14,856 nt of DNA from assembly GCA_036648855.1 (NCBI GenBank), contig JAVWCU010000024.1, positions 1-14,856 of the forward strand, written 5' to 3'. The notes beneath the pieces are model-generated. The model searched no databases, was not told the DNA's origin, and saw only the letters and a program-made list of their open reading frames with translations. The stretch comes from Faecenecus sp036648855. GTDB taxonomy: Bacteria > Bacillota_I > Bacilli_A > RF39 > UBA660. Shown in pieces: positions 1 to 6,833 of the stretch. Every line of letters starts with the position of its first letter. The stretch's first letter is position 1. The position numbers were made by a program, and so were the translations under genes.

Positions 1-10
1 TATATACTAT

Positions 11-883
11 TTAATTCATGTTTTTTTGTAGTTCCTTAAGGACCTGTAAAAACTCATTAGTTTTTCTAAGTTCTCCATCTAATTGATCTAAGTCAGCAGT
101 TTGTTCTAGCTCAATAACTTCATCATAAATAGGTTCTTCTTTCGCCTCCACTGGTTCCTTCACTATTCCATAAACAGGAGATATAAAAGGTGTACTTTTA
201 AAACTAACTCTAGTTGCCTCTGTTTTTGCAGAAGTATCCAACCCTGTAATAAAATCTTCAAGTACTACCTGCTTATAAACAGGAGCCTCCTGTACCGTAC
301 TTATCTCTTCTTTTTCTATAATAGTAGCAGTTGAAGGAGTATTATCTACTATTTCAGTATGTTCAAACTTTTTCTTTAGTTCTTCTATATTAATTGGTTC
401 ATTACCTTCATCTTTATACTGAGAACATTCATTATTTTCATATAATTCATTATTTCTTTTTAATAAATCTTGAATACTAATAATTGCATTACTTTCTTGT
501 TCTTCTTCAAATGTTGTTAAATCAATATTACTACTATTATTATTTTCCTCTTCAGCTTTTTGAAGTTCTGCTGTTAACTTTTGTAATTCTACTAAAGCAT
601 TAGTTCTTTCTAATTCTGGGTTTTCATCAACATAAGTTATTTCTTCATTAGTTTGAACTGCAACTGGTTCTATAACTTCTTCAATCAATTCAGGTATCTC
701 AATATTCTCTACACCCTGCTTTAAATTACTAACTGGCTCATTTAATTTAATCTTCTTTTTATTTTTCTTTTTATCCTTAAAATCTATTAATATGATGGTT
801 AAAATTAAAACTAATACAAGTCCTATTAAACCATATATAAAATATATTTGATTAGAAACCGTGCCATTTAAAAAATTCAACAT
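11..883 (-). CDS. Membrane-anchored acidic protein of unknown function
   Basis: I do not recognise this protein. The N-terminus holds one hydrophobic segment (about residues 12-34) followed by a Lys-rich stretch (DKKKNKKKIK), which predicts a single-pass protein with its long tail in the cytoplasm. The remaining roughly 240 residues are very rich in Glu, Asp, Asn and Thr and look largely disordered or coiled. One short patch with more conserved character (TPFISPVYGIV) lies about 60 residues before the C-terminus, and the last 30 residues look helical. The frame is open from a GTG at 892, but the GTG lies inside the ribosome-binding site AGGTGA, so I chose the ATG at 883. The rsmE stop lies just upstream (889), so the two genes are probably translationally coupled. 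A scaffold or envelope-associated role is possible but is not shown by the sequence. Confidence 0.72.
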   Translation of the reverse strand: MLNFLNGTVSNQIYFIYGLIGLVLVLILTIILIDFKDKKKNKKKIKLNEPVSNLKQGVENIEIPELIEEVIEPVAVQTNEEITYVDENPELERTNALVELQKLTAELQKAEEENNNSSNIDLTTFEEEQESNAIISIQDLLKRNNELYENNECSQYKDEGNEPINIEELKKKFEHTEIVDNTPSTATIIEKEEISTVQEAPVYKQVVLEDFITGLDTSAKTEATRVSFKSTPFISPVYGIVKEPVEAKEEPIYDEVIELEQTADLDQLDGELRKTNEFLQVLKELQKNMN

Positions 884-888
884 ATTCT

Positions 889-1599
889 TCACCTCAAAAA
901 TAAATACTCAATTACGCTCATTACATAAAGTGCTACTGTTTCTGTTCTTAATACTAATTCACCTAAAGAAGTAGATATAAAACCTTCTTTAATTAGTATC
1001 TCTTCTTCAAGAGGAGTAAACCCTCCCTCTGGACCTATTACAATTAATATTTTAGCATGGTTATTAATATTTTGTAAGACACTATTTAATCTTTTTGACA
1101 CTTCATTTACAGTACATAAGATCTTTAAATCATAATCTAATTTACTAAGTTCCTGTATAGTCATACACTTACTTATTTCCGGAATAGTAAGTCTTTTAGA
1201 CTGTTCACTAGCTTCTTTTAAAATAGTCTGCCACCGCGCTATTTTCTTATCCTCTTTTGCTTCAATTTTAACTACTGCTCTCTTAGCTAACAAAGGAATT
1301 ATTTTATCTACTCCAAGTTCTGTACTTTTCTGTAAAATAAATTCCATCTTTTGCATTTGTACTAACGATTGAGCTAAAGTAATACTAGGTTTTTTGACAC
1401 TACTAACTAATTCCTCTGATATAATCCTAGCTTCAACTGGTAAGAGACAAGTAATTTCCCCCAAATAAAGTTGGCTTTTACTTACTAATTCTATCTTCTG
1501 TCCAATATTCATTCGCATTACATCTTTAATATGATGACTATCTTCTTTAGAAAAAGATACTTTTTTATTATCAATACTAGTTATAAAATATCTTTGCAT
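889..1599 (-). CDS. rsmE: 16S rRNA (uracil-1498-N3)-methyltransferase RsmE
   Basis: RsmE transfers a methyl group from S-adenosylmethionine to N3 of U1498 in 16S rRNA, in the decoding region of the 30S subunit. At 236 residues it has the usual family length. The N-terminal PUA-like part starts MQRYFIT and includes the DSHHIKDVMRMNIGQ segment. The C-terminal SPOUT (trefoil-knot) part carries the family motifs: QKSTELGVDKIIPL, then the SAM-binding loop IGPEGGFTPLEEE, then LGELVLRTETVALYV near the end. The start ATG at 1599 is preceded by GTGAGG. An extended -10 promoter lies immediately upstream and the sigE terminator upstream of that, so rsmE starts its own unit with the downstream acidic protein. 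The call is firm. Confidence 0.96.
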   Translation of the reverse strand: MQRYFITSIDNKKVSFSKEDSHHIKDVMRMNIGQKIELVSKSQLYLGEITCLLPVEARIISEELVSSVKKPSITLAQSLVQMQKMEFILQKSTELGVDKIIPLLAKRAVVKIEAKEDKKIARWQTILKEASEQSKRLTIPEISKCMTIQELSKLDYDLKILCTVNEVSKRLNSVLQNINNHAKILIVIGPEGGFTPLEEEILIKEGFISTSLGELVLRTETVALYVMSVIEYLFLR

Positions 1600-1616
1600 A
1601 ATAACCTCACTAATAC

Positions 1617-1624
1617 ATTATAGC
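1617..1624 (-). promoter_or_regulatory. Extended -10 promoter of rsmE
   Basis: A consensus TATAAT hexamer (1622-1617) on the minus strand is preceded by TGC, giving an extended -10 element. There is no good -35: that position falls in the sigE terminator. A start about 7 bases further on leaves a 5' leader of roughly ten bases before the rsmE ATG, with the ribosome-binding site GTGAGG inside it. Confidence 0.6.
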
Positions 1625-1626
1625 AT

Positions 1627-1650
1627 GAAAAAAAGTAAGCCGCTTACTTA
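1627..1650 (-). terminator. Rho-independent terminator of sigE
   Basis: On the minus strand a 7-bp perfect stem (AAGTAAG, loop CGG, CTTACTT; 1649-1633) is followed directly by a run of T. It begins 3 bases after the sigE stop codon and separates the sporulation genes from rsmE. Confidence 0.85.
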
Positions 1651-1652
1651 CT

Positions 1653-2342
1653 TTAACATTTAACAATATTTTTTAAACGCTTAATAACTTTCTTCTCTAT
1701 TCTAGAAATATATGACTGACTAATTCCCAATAATTCAGCAACATCCTTTTGAGTCATTTCCTCTCTACCACCTAATCCATACCTAAGTTTAATTATTTCT
1801 CCATCCCTAGTATCTAGTTTATTAATTTCTGAAAGCATTAAATTTTTTTCAGTTTCCTCTTCAAGTCCCTTAGTAACAATATCAGCCTCAGTTCCTAAAA
1901 TATCTTCTAAATGTAATTCATTACCATCTGGGTCAAAACTTAATGATTCATCAAAACTAATCTCCGTTCTTACCTTCTTATTTTTTCTTAAATACATTAA
2001 TATTTCATTATCAATACATCTAGATGCATAAGTTGCTAATTTAATATTCCTATCCATTTTATAAGTCTTAATTCCTTTTATTAAACCAATTGTCCCAATA
2101 CTTACTAAGTCCTCTAAATCAATCTTAGTATTATCATACTTCTTTGCTAAAAATACTACTAATCTTAGATTATGCTCTATTAATTTATCCCTAGCAAATA
2201 AATCTCCATCTTGTGATAAAGTTAAATAATATTCTTCTTCATCTTTCTTTAAAGGTTCAGGTAAAATATCAGTAGCCCCTACATAAAACAAAACACTACT
2301 TAGAGGTAATATGGATCCTAGTAATAAACATATAGTAATCAT
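1653..2342 (-). CDS. sigE: Sporulation sigma factor SigE (pro-sigma-E, mother cell)
   Basis: Sigma-E directs early mother-cell transcription during endospore formation and is made as an inactive membrane-bound precursor. Region 2 (about residues 51-120) contains HNLRLVVFLAKKYDNT, DLVSIGTIGLIKG and KLATYASRCIDNEILMYLR, the signature of the SigE/SigK group. The following ISFDESLSFDPDGNELHLED and ILGTEADI match SigE rather than SigK. Region 4 (about 166-226) ends with TQKDVAELLGISQSYISRIEK. The pro-peptide is odd: by alignment with B. subtilis SigE (YYIGG) the cut should fall near FYVGA, leaving about 19 residues that are hydrophobic and without charge, more like the SigK pro-sequence. The ATG at 2342 has AAGGAGG 8 bases upstream. 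The adjacent upstream gene encodes the cognate protease, and the gene also has its own Spo0A-type promoter. Confidence 0.94.
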   Translation of the reverse strand: MITICLLLGSILPLSSVLFYVGATDILPEPLKKDEEEYYLTLSQDGDLFARDKLIEHNLRLVVFLAKKYDNTKIDLEDLVSIGTIGLIKGIKTYKMDRNIKLATYASRCIDNEILMYLRKNKKVRTEISFDESLSFDPDGNELHLEDILGTEADIVTKGLEEETEKNLMLSEINKLDTRDGEIIKLRYGLGGREEMTQKDVAELLGISQSYISRIEKKVIKRLKNIVKC

Positions 2343-2387
2343 TTCTTCTTCCTCCTTATACTAATATATGTAATAAATTACTATTTT

Positions 2388-2421
2388 AGTATAAGGGCTA
2401 TAAATAGTTATTCTTGTCGAA
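2388..2421 (-). promoter_or_regulatory. Putative Spo0A-controlled promoter of sigE (0A box and -10)
   Basis: On the minus strand the exact Spo0A box TTCGACA (2421-2415) is followed after 21 bases by TATACT (2393-2388), which is a good -10. The long spacing with a 0A box in the -35 position is the arrangement known for the B. subtilis spoIIG promoter. The element lies in the spoIIGA-sigE gap and would let sigE be transcribed without spoIIGA. Confidence 0.7.
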
Positions 2422-2429
2422 TTATCTTA

Positions 2430-3212
2430 TTATAATAAAAAGTCTGGATGAATAATAGCGTCTACTCCAGGTATAGAAAAAGGTTCATTACTCTTACCAA
2501 TTAAAACATTATAAATAGTCTTACTACCATTTATAACTACTTTTGGTACTATTAGGCAGCATATTACTCCTTGGTGATTTAAAGCTTCATAAGGTACCAA
2601 TAAAGCCTTTTCATAAGGTATATTTATTTGCTTAGAATAAATAAGTATTATAGGACGGTGCTTATATGGGTCATATAGCTGATTACCTGTATCTAAATAA
2701 CCATTAAAAGTAATTATCTCATTATTAGGCAAATAAATATCCAACTTATGATAAGTAATATTAGTTAATTTTAATTTCTTTACCTCTTTAATATAAAAAT
2801 ATAAAATAAGAGGACTAACTACTATTAAGAAAACTACATTAATACTTAAACCCTGAAAGAAAAAGATTAAACCCTCATTTTTATAACTAAACTGAATATT
2901 TAAAAAATATAAAAATCCCCCCAACAAAATACTGACAAAGTAGAGATAAACAATATTTTTTATAAAATATTTAATTTCTTTAAAGCCATAAGTACCTAGT
3001 ATCATAAAAACACTTATCACTGCTTTTAATAAAAACAAAGTAATAGAAGTAAGTGGCCAAAATAAAAATATAATACTGATTGCTCCAATAGAGGCTCCTA
3101 ATATTAATCTTCTTATTTTAACTGGTCTCTTTAATACAAGAGAAACAGTTAATAGCAGTAAAAAATCAAAAGAGAAGTTCAAGAAAAAGACTACATCTAA
3201 ATATATCTTCAT
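2430..3212 (-). CDS. spoIIGA: Sigma-E processing peptidase SpoIIGA
   Basis: SpoIIGA is the polytopic aspartic protease in the forespore septum that cuts pro-sigma-E into active sigma-E when triggered by SpoIIR from the forespore. The N-terminal 140 residues are a series of hydrophobic segments (about five or six membrane spans, beginning MKIYLDVVFFLNFSFDFLL, which is typical of the family). A soluble C-terminal domain follows and holds the single retropepsin-like motif GYLDTGNQLYDP, with the presumed catalytic Asp near residue 174. Further family-like segments are LVPYEAL and the terminal GVDAIIHPDFLL. At 260 residues it is shorter than the roughly 309-residue B. subtilis protein. The ATG at 3212 has a GGGGATG ribosome-binding site. 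sigE follows 87 bases downstream, the same order as in Bacillus and Clostridium. Confidence 0.92.
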   Translation of the reverse strand: MKIYLDVVFFLNFSFDFLLLLTVSLVLKRPVKIRRLILGASIGAISIIFLFWPLTSITLFLLKAVISVFMILGTYGFKEIKYFIKNIVYLYFVSILLGGFLYFLNIQFSYKNEGLIFFFQGLSINVVFLIVVSPLILYFYIKEVKKLKLTNITYHKLDIYLPNNEIITFNGYLDTGNQLYDPYKHRPIILIYSKQINIPYEKALLVPYEALNHQGVICCLIVPKVVINGSKTIYNVLIGKSNEPFSIPGVDAIIHPDFLL

Positions 3213-3228
3213 ATCTCATCCCCACTCT

Positions 3229-3262
3229 ACTATATAAAAGAGGGAAGATGAATCCTGTCGAA
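3229..3262 (-). promoter_or_regulatory. Putative Spo0A-controlled promoter of spoIIGA (0A box and -10)
   Basis: On the minus strand the exact Spo0A box TTCGACA (3262-3256) is followed after 21 bases by TATAGT (3234-3229). The spacing is identical to the sigE promoter and close to the abnormal long spacing of the B. subtilis spoIIG promoter. It lies between the rpmF terminator and the spoIIGA ribosome-binding site, so it should be the start of the sporulation unit. Confidence 0.72.
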
Positions 3263-3278
3263 ATGAATACTTAGACAA

Positions 3279-3300
3279 ATAAAAAATGCTTACTCAGCAT
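3279..3300 (-). terminator. Terminator at the rpmF stop codon
   Basis: On the minus strand the stem ATGCT (3300-3296), loop GAGTA and AGCAT (3290-3286) runs into a T tract. The rpmF stop codon lies in the hairpin. The stem is only 5 bp, so it may be leaky into spoIIGA. Confidence 0.6.
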
Positions 3301-3505
3301 CTTTTTTTACTACAACTATTTCTTCTTTTCCTTTATAGAATCCACATTTTGAACAAACTCTATGAGGCCGAATTGCTTCTCCACAATTAGGACATTTTAC
3401 TGTTCCATTAGCACTAATTGCATTATGAGATCTTCTCAATCTTTTTCTTGTTTTTGATACTCTATGAAATGGTACTGCAAACAATTGAATATTTAAACTT
3501 AACAT
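3290..3505 (-). CDS. rpmF: 50S ribosomal protein L32 with an L27-like cleavable leader
   Basis: L32 is a small zinc-ribbon protein of the 50S subunit. AVPFHRVSKTRKRLRRSH matches the normal L32 N-terminus (AVPFRRTSKTRKRKRRTH), and C38, C41, C51 and C54 form the CPNC/CSKC zinc ribbon. What is odd is the nine residues before Ala10, MLSLNIQLF. They resemble the N-terminal leader of Bacillota ribosomal protein L27 (S. aureus MLKLNLQFF, then Ala), which the cysteine protease Prp removes. Cutting after Phe9 here would give exactly the mature L32 N-terminus. The start is the ATG at 3505, with AGGAG 8 bases upstream; the GTG at 3514 overlaps the yceD stop and is less likely. There is no ATG at the normal L32 start, so the leader must be translated. 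The gene is co-transcribed with yceD. Confidence 0.95.
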   Translation of the reverse strand: MLSLNIQLFAVPFHRVSKTRKRLRRSHNAISANGTVKCPNCGEAIRPHRVCSKCGFYKGKEEIVVVKKDAE

Positions 3506-3510
3506 ATGTC

Positions 3511-3975
3511 TCACTCCTCTCCTAGCTTACTTTTTAGATCATTAAAAGGATTATTCTGTTCTTTTAATTCATCTTCACTAATTAGTTTCCAACCATCCCC
3601 TTGAAATTTACTTAAATCTTTTTCTACAGTAAATTTTAATGGAATCTCTAAGACTATATTTTGCCATAGAATTTCCTTAATATCAAGAGAATTTGCATCA
3701 CTTTCAAAATTTTCAATTACTTCATCAATAATTTCTATTTCAAAAGGATATTCTACCGGTTCGAAACTAATAGCATCTTTGATTAACATTCTACCCTTTG
3801 CTACGCAAGATAAAATATTATCATTGTTACTATTTTTTACAATGTTACCGTGAACTTCAATCTTAGTAAGTTCTAGTATCTCAGTATTTACTAGATATTC
3901 TTTATCAAAATTTACGGTAAGATCAATTCCTACTTCGGAAATAATGTGATTATTTAATTCTGTTAAATCAACCAT
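3511..3975 (-). CDS. yceD: YceD/DUF177 family protein (23S rRNA accumulation protein)
   Basis: DUF177 (YceD) proteins are conserved small acidic proteins usually encoded directly upstream of rpmF. The E. coli and plant members are linked to 23S rRNA accumulation; their mechanism is not settled. Visible family features are the central SCVAKGRMLIKDAISFEPVEYPFEIEI strand region, the later LDIKEILWQNIVLEIPLKF segment and the C-terminal NPFNDLKSKLGEE. The reading frame stays open to 4032, but the first residues of that extension are hydrophobic and poorly placed, while the ATG at 3975 has GGTGGTGA just upstream and gives a normal 154-residue protein. It is followed after 5 bases by rpmF, the usual operon, and has a consensus promoter. 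Confidence 0.9.
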   Translation of the reverse strand: MVDLTELNNHIISEVGIDLTVNFDKEYLVNTEILELTKIEVHGNIVKNSNNDNILSCVAKGRMLIKDAISFEPVEYPFEIEIIDEVIENFESDANSLDIKEILWQNIVLEIPLKFTVEKDLSKFQGDGWKLISEDELKEQNNPFNDLKSKLGEE

Positions 3976-3997
3976 ACTCTTCACCACCGGCATTAAC

Positions 3998-4026
3998 ATT
4001 ATACATAAATAATAGGTAAAAAGCAA
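3998..4026 (-). promoter_or_regulatory. Sigma-A type promoter of yceD-rpmF
   Basis: Minus strand: TTGCTT (4026-4021), a 17-base spacer, then a perfect TATAAT (4003-3998), 22 bases before the yceD ATG at 3975. Hexamers and spacing fit a strong housekeeping promoter. Confidence 0.8.
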
Positions 4027-4100
4027 TAACAAATAGAGTTTTTCTAAGCCTAGTTGTATAATAACTTGTTATAAAAGTAAATTTTACCTTCAAAACTAGT

Positions 4101-4134
4101 TTTTAGTTAAATAACATTCTTTTTATGATATGAT
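4101..4134 (+). promoter_or_regulatory. Probable promoter of tmcAL
   Basis: Two overlapping TATGAT hexamers (4124-4129 and 4129-4134) lie about 20 bases upstream of the tmcAL start. The -35 (TTTTAG at 4101-4106, 17 bases from the first hexamer) is weak. The ribosome-binding site AGGTGAT follows at 4141-4147. Confidence 0.45.
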
Positions 4135-4152
4135 AACTTTAGGTGATGTAGC

Positions 4153-5301
4153 ATGAAAGCTGTAGGAATAATAGTTGAATATAATCCTTTTCATAATGGA
4201 CATTTATATCAAATAAATAAAGTTAAAGAAATGTTTCCGGAGTATCCTCTTATTGTAGTGATGTCAGGATATTTTACAGAAAGAGGAGAACCTAGTATTA
4301 TTTCTAAATGGGATAAAACAAAAATTGCTATTAACTATGGAGTGGATTTAGTAATTGAATTACCTTTTCCCTTTGCCACTCAAAGTGCTGATATATTTGC
4401 TAAAGGAGCAGTAGAAATACTAAACCATCTACAAGTAGAATATTTAGTCTTTGGCAGTGAAGATAATAATATTGAAAAGCTAATTAAATTAGCCAATCTG
4501 CAAATAAACAATGTAACCTACCAAAGTAAAGTAAAACAGTGGTTACTAGAGGGAGAAAACTACCCTACTGCTATTAGTAAAGCTTTGAAAGATATAAGTA
4601 ATGAAACTATCTCTACTCCTAATGATTTACTAGGGTTAAGTTATATAAAAGAACTAATTAAAACTAACTCTAATATAATACCTCTTTCTATTAAAAGAAC
4701 TAATGATTACCATAATTTAGAATTAACTGCTAGTATCTCTAGTGCTAGTAGTATTAGAAAAGGTCTAAGAGAAGGAATAGATATAACTCCCTATGTTCCT
4801 ACTTATAATAATTATATATATAAGGAAAATATCTATTTAGGAGAAAACTACTTTTCTTTACTTAAATATAAAATTATCTGTGAAGGATCTAATTTAGTTA
4901 ATTATCAAACAGTCGATGAAGGTATTGAAAATAGACTTATTAAAGAAATAGGAAAATATAATAATTTAGAAAGCTTTTTACTAGGTATTAAAACTAAAAG
5001 ATATACTTATCAAAGGCTAAACAGAATGTGTACCCATATTTTATGTGGATTTACTAAAGCCTACGCTAGTCAATTTAATCATATTAGTTATTTAAGGATT
5101 TTAGGTTTTAGTAAAAAGGGGCAACTATATTTAAACAAAATTAAAAATAGTTTAACTATCCCCCTAATTACCAAAGTTGCTAGTAGTAATGACCCTATGC
5201 TATTATACGAAACTAAAGTAGCGGGGATTTATGGGTGTATTCAAAGTAATAATACTGAAAACTTTAAGGATTTAGAATATAAGCAAAAACCTATTAGATA
5301 A
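4153..5301 (+). CDS. tmcAL: tRNA(Met) cytidine acetate ligase TmcAL (YlbM family)
   Basis: TmcAL forms N4-acetylcytidine at the wobble position C34 of elongator tRNA(Met) from acetate and ATP, through an acetyl-adenylate. The N-terminal nucleotidyltransferase-like domain opens with GIIVEYNPFHNGHLYQI, containing the HIGH-type motif HNGH (residues 14-17), and continues with VMSGYFTERGEP and VDLVIELPFPFATQSADIFAKGAVEIL, all typical of the family. LVFGSE follows near residue 100, and a Ser-rich SASSIRKGLREG segment near residue 200. At 382 residues it is close to the usual length. The start ATG has AGGTGAT 5 bases upstream. It is a single-gene unit, divergent from yceD and convergent with pyk. 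Confidence 0.95.
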   Translation: MKAVGIIVEYNPFHNGHLYQINKVKEMFPEYPLIVVMSGYFTERGEPSIISKWDKTKIAINYGVDLVIELPFPFATQSADIFAKGAVEILNHLQVEYLVFGSEDNNIEKLIKLANLQINNVTYQSKVKQWLLEGENYPTAISKALKDISNETISTPNDLLGLSYIKELIKTNSNIIPLSIKRTNDYHNLELTASISSASSIRKGLREGIDITPYVPTYNNYIYKENIYLGENYFSLLKYKIICEGSNLVNYQTVDEGIENRLIKEIGKYNNLESFLLGIKTKRYTYQRLNRMCTHILCGFTKAYASQFNHISYLRILGFSKKGQLYLNKIKNSLTIPLITKVASSNDPMLLYETKVAGIYGCIQSNNTENFKDLEYKQKPIR

Positions 5302-5304
5302 AAT

Positions 5305-5327
5305 AAAAAAGGACTAAGTCCTTTTAT
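5305..5327. terminator. Bidirectional terminator between tmcAL and pyk
   Basis: A stem GGAC-TAA-GTCC (5311-5321) is flanked by an A run on the left and a T run on the right (AAAAAA and TTTTATTTT), so the A/T pairs extend it and it can end transcription from both convergent genes. It fills the 28-base gap between the two stop codons. Confidence 0.75.
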
Positions 5328-5329
5328 TT

Positions 5330-6748
5330 TTATATTTCTTCTACTTTCATCAAATTAGTTTGAATTTGAGTATTAGCAGGAAATCCTCCAGTGATAATCA
5401 TGATATCACCTTTTTTAAGATTTAAATAATCGATTGCTGCTACTTTAACACCCTCTATAACTTCATCAGTACTATTATAAATTGGTACTATTACTGAGTA
5501 TACTCCCCAATTTAAAGCTAGACTCCTTGCTACTTTTTCAGTAGGACAAGCTGCTAAAATAATACATTCTGGTTTTAAATTACTTATCTTACGAGCTGTT
5601 AAACCTGACATAGTGGCAGCCCCAATTACTTTAACATCAAGCATATCAGCAGCATCTACTACACCTCTTGCTATAGTATCTGTTATATCAGCTTTTAAAA
5701 CAACAGGAGGTAAGCTTTGATAATCAATATAATCTTCAGTATTTGAAACTATATCAGCCATATAACCTACTGCTTCTGTAGGATATTTTCCAACGGTTGT
5801 TTCCCCACTTAACATAACAGCATCTGTTCCATCTAATACAGCATTTGCTATATCAGAAACTTCAGCTCTAGTAGGTCTAGAACTTTTAGACATTGAAGCT
5901 AACATTTCCGTTGCAACAATACAAAATTTACCCTGTTCACGACATTTTTGAATCATTAATTTTTGTAAAATAGGTAATTCATGCATAGGCATTTCTACCC
6001 CAAGATCTCCTCTTGCTACCATGATACCGTCACTCACTTCAATTATTTCATCAATATTATCTACTCCAGTTGAACTTTCAATCTTAGAAATTATTTTTAA
6101 ATCTTCTCTATTATGTTCTTTTAAAATATTTCTTACTTCTAGAACATCTTCTTTACTTGATACAAAAGAACAAGCTAAGAAATCTCCTTCATGAAGACAA
6201 GCATAAATAATATCCTCTTTATCAACTTCACTAATAAAAGGCATCTCTAATTTAACCCCTGGAACATTTAGACTCTTCTTATTTCCAAGGACTCCACCAT
6301 TAATAATCTTACAAATAACTCCACCTTCAGTAGCATTATCATTTTTATCAATAACTTCTAATTTCATTAAACCATTTTCAAGAAGAATAATATCTCCCTT
6401 ACTTAAGCCATCTAAAGCTTTAGGAAAATTAACAGTAAACTTCTCTTCTGTTCCTAAAACATCTTCCTTAATAACTTTAATTGTCTTACCTTCAACTAAA
6501 TTTATCTCACCAGTTAAAGTCATTCCACTTCTAAATTCTGGACCTTTAGTATCATATAAAACTGCAACTGGTACCCCTGTTCTTCTTCTAACTTCCTTAA
6601 CAGATGCCATAACACCTTCTTTTTCTTCTAGTGTTGCATGGGAAAAATTAATCCTAGCTACATCCATTCCATTATGAACTAATTGCTCCATTACATTTGG
6701 ATCACAACTAGATGGACCAATACTGCATATTATCTTTGTCTTTTTCAT
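5330..6748 (-). CDS. pyk: Pyruvate kinase
   Basis: Pyruvate kinase converts phosphoenolpyruvate and ADP to pyruvate and ATP, the last step of glycolysis. It begins TKIICSIGPSS and has NGMDVARINFSHA, then the substrate-binding YDTKGPEFRSG, the catalytic-Lys region ISKIESSTGVDNIDEI and the metal-binding VSDGIMVARGDLGVEMP. The signature VATEMLASM and the RPTRAEVSDIANAVLDGTDAVMLSGET segment follow. Length (472) equals the core enzyme; the extra C-terminal PEP-utilising domain found in Bacillus (about 585 residues) is absent. The start ATG is preceded by GAGGTAAT. It has its own extended -10 promoter and ends at a terminator. Confidence 0.97.
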   Translation of the reverse strand: MKKTKIICSIGPSSCDPNVMEQLVHNGMDVARINFSHATLEEKEGVMASVKEVRRRTGVPVAVLYDTKGPEFRSGMTLTGEINLVEGKTIKVIKEDVLGTEEKFTVNFPKALDGLSKGDIILLENGLMKLEVIDKNDNATEGGVICKIINGGVLGNKKSLNVPGVKLEMPFISEVDKEDIIYACLHEGDFLACSFVSSKEDVLEVRNILKEHNREDLKIISKIESSTGVDNIDEIIEVSDGIMVARGDLGVEMPMHELPILQKLMIQKCREQGKFCIVATEMLASMSKSSRPTRAEVSDIANAVLDGTDAVMLSGETTVGKYPTEAVGYMADIVSNTEDYIDYQSLPPVVLKADITDTIARGVVDAADMLDVKVIGAATMSGLTARKISNLKPECIILAACPTEKVARSLALNWGVYSVIVPIYNSTDEVIEGVKVAAIDYLNLKKGDIMIITGGFPANTQIQTNLMKVEEI

Positions 6749-6778
6749 ATAATTACCTCTTTTCTAAAAACCTTAATC

Positions 6779-6787
6779 ATTTTAGCA
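6779..6787 (-). promoter_or_regulatory. Extended -10 promoter of pyk
   Basis: On the minus strand TGC directly precedes TAAAAT (6784-6779), which is an extended -10 about 30 bases upstream of the pyk ATG. No convincing -35 is seen. Confidence 0.5.
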
Positions 6788-6805
6788 CAAACATCGCCTT
6801 TTGGG

Positions 6806-6833
6806 AAGTTTTTTTTTACAAAAAAAAGAAACT
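6806..6833 (-). terminator. A/T-only hairpin after mutM, possible weak terminator
   Basis: A run of nine T (6809-6817) and a facing A run (6820-6831, broken by one G) can pair as an A/T stem of about ten pairs with a G-C pair at its base. It lies just beyond the mutM stop. Such a stem is weak, so it may slow rather than stop transcription from mutM into pyk. Confidence 0.3.

Noticed and set aside
4061..4072. Short palindrome ATAAC-TT-GTTAT between yceD and tmcAL
   Set aside because: Short A/T-rich dyads are frequent in this composition and no regulator is suggested; it is not called as an operator.
6806..6833. Poly-T/poly-A stretch as a possible phase-variation tract
   Set aside because: It lies outside any coding frame and just beyond the mutM stop; a weak terminator or simple A/T slippage is the simpler view.
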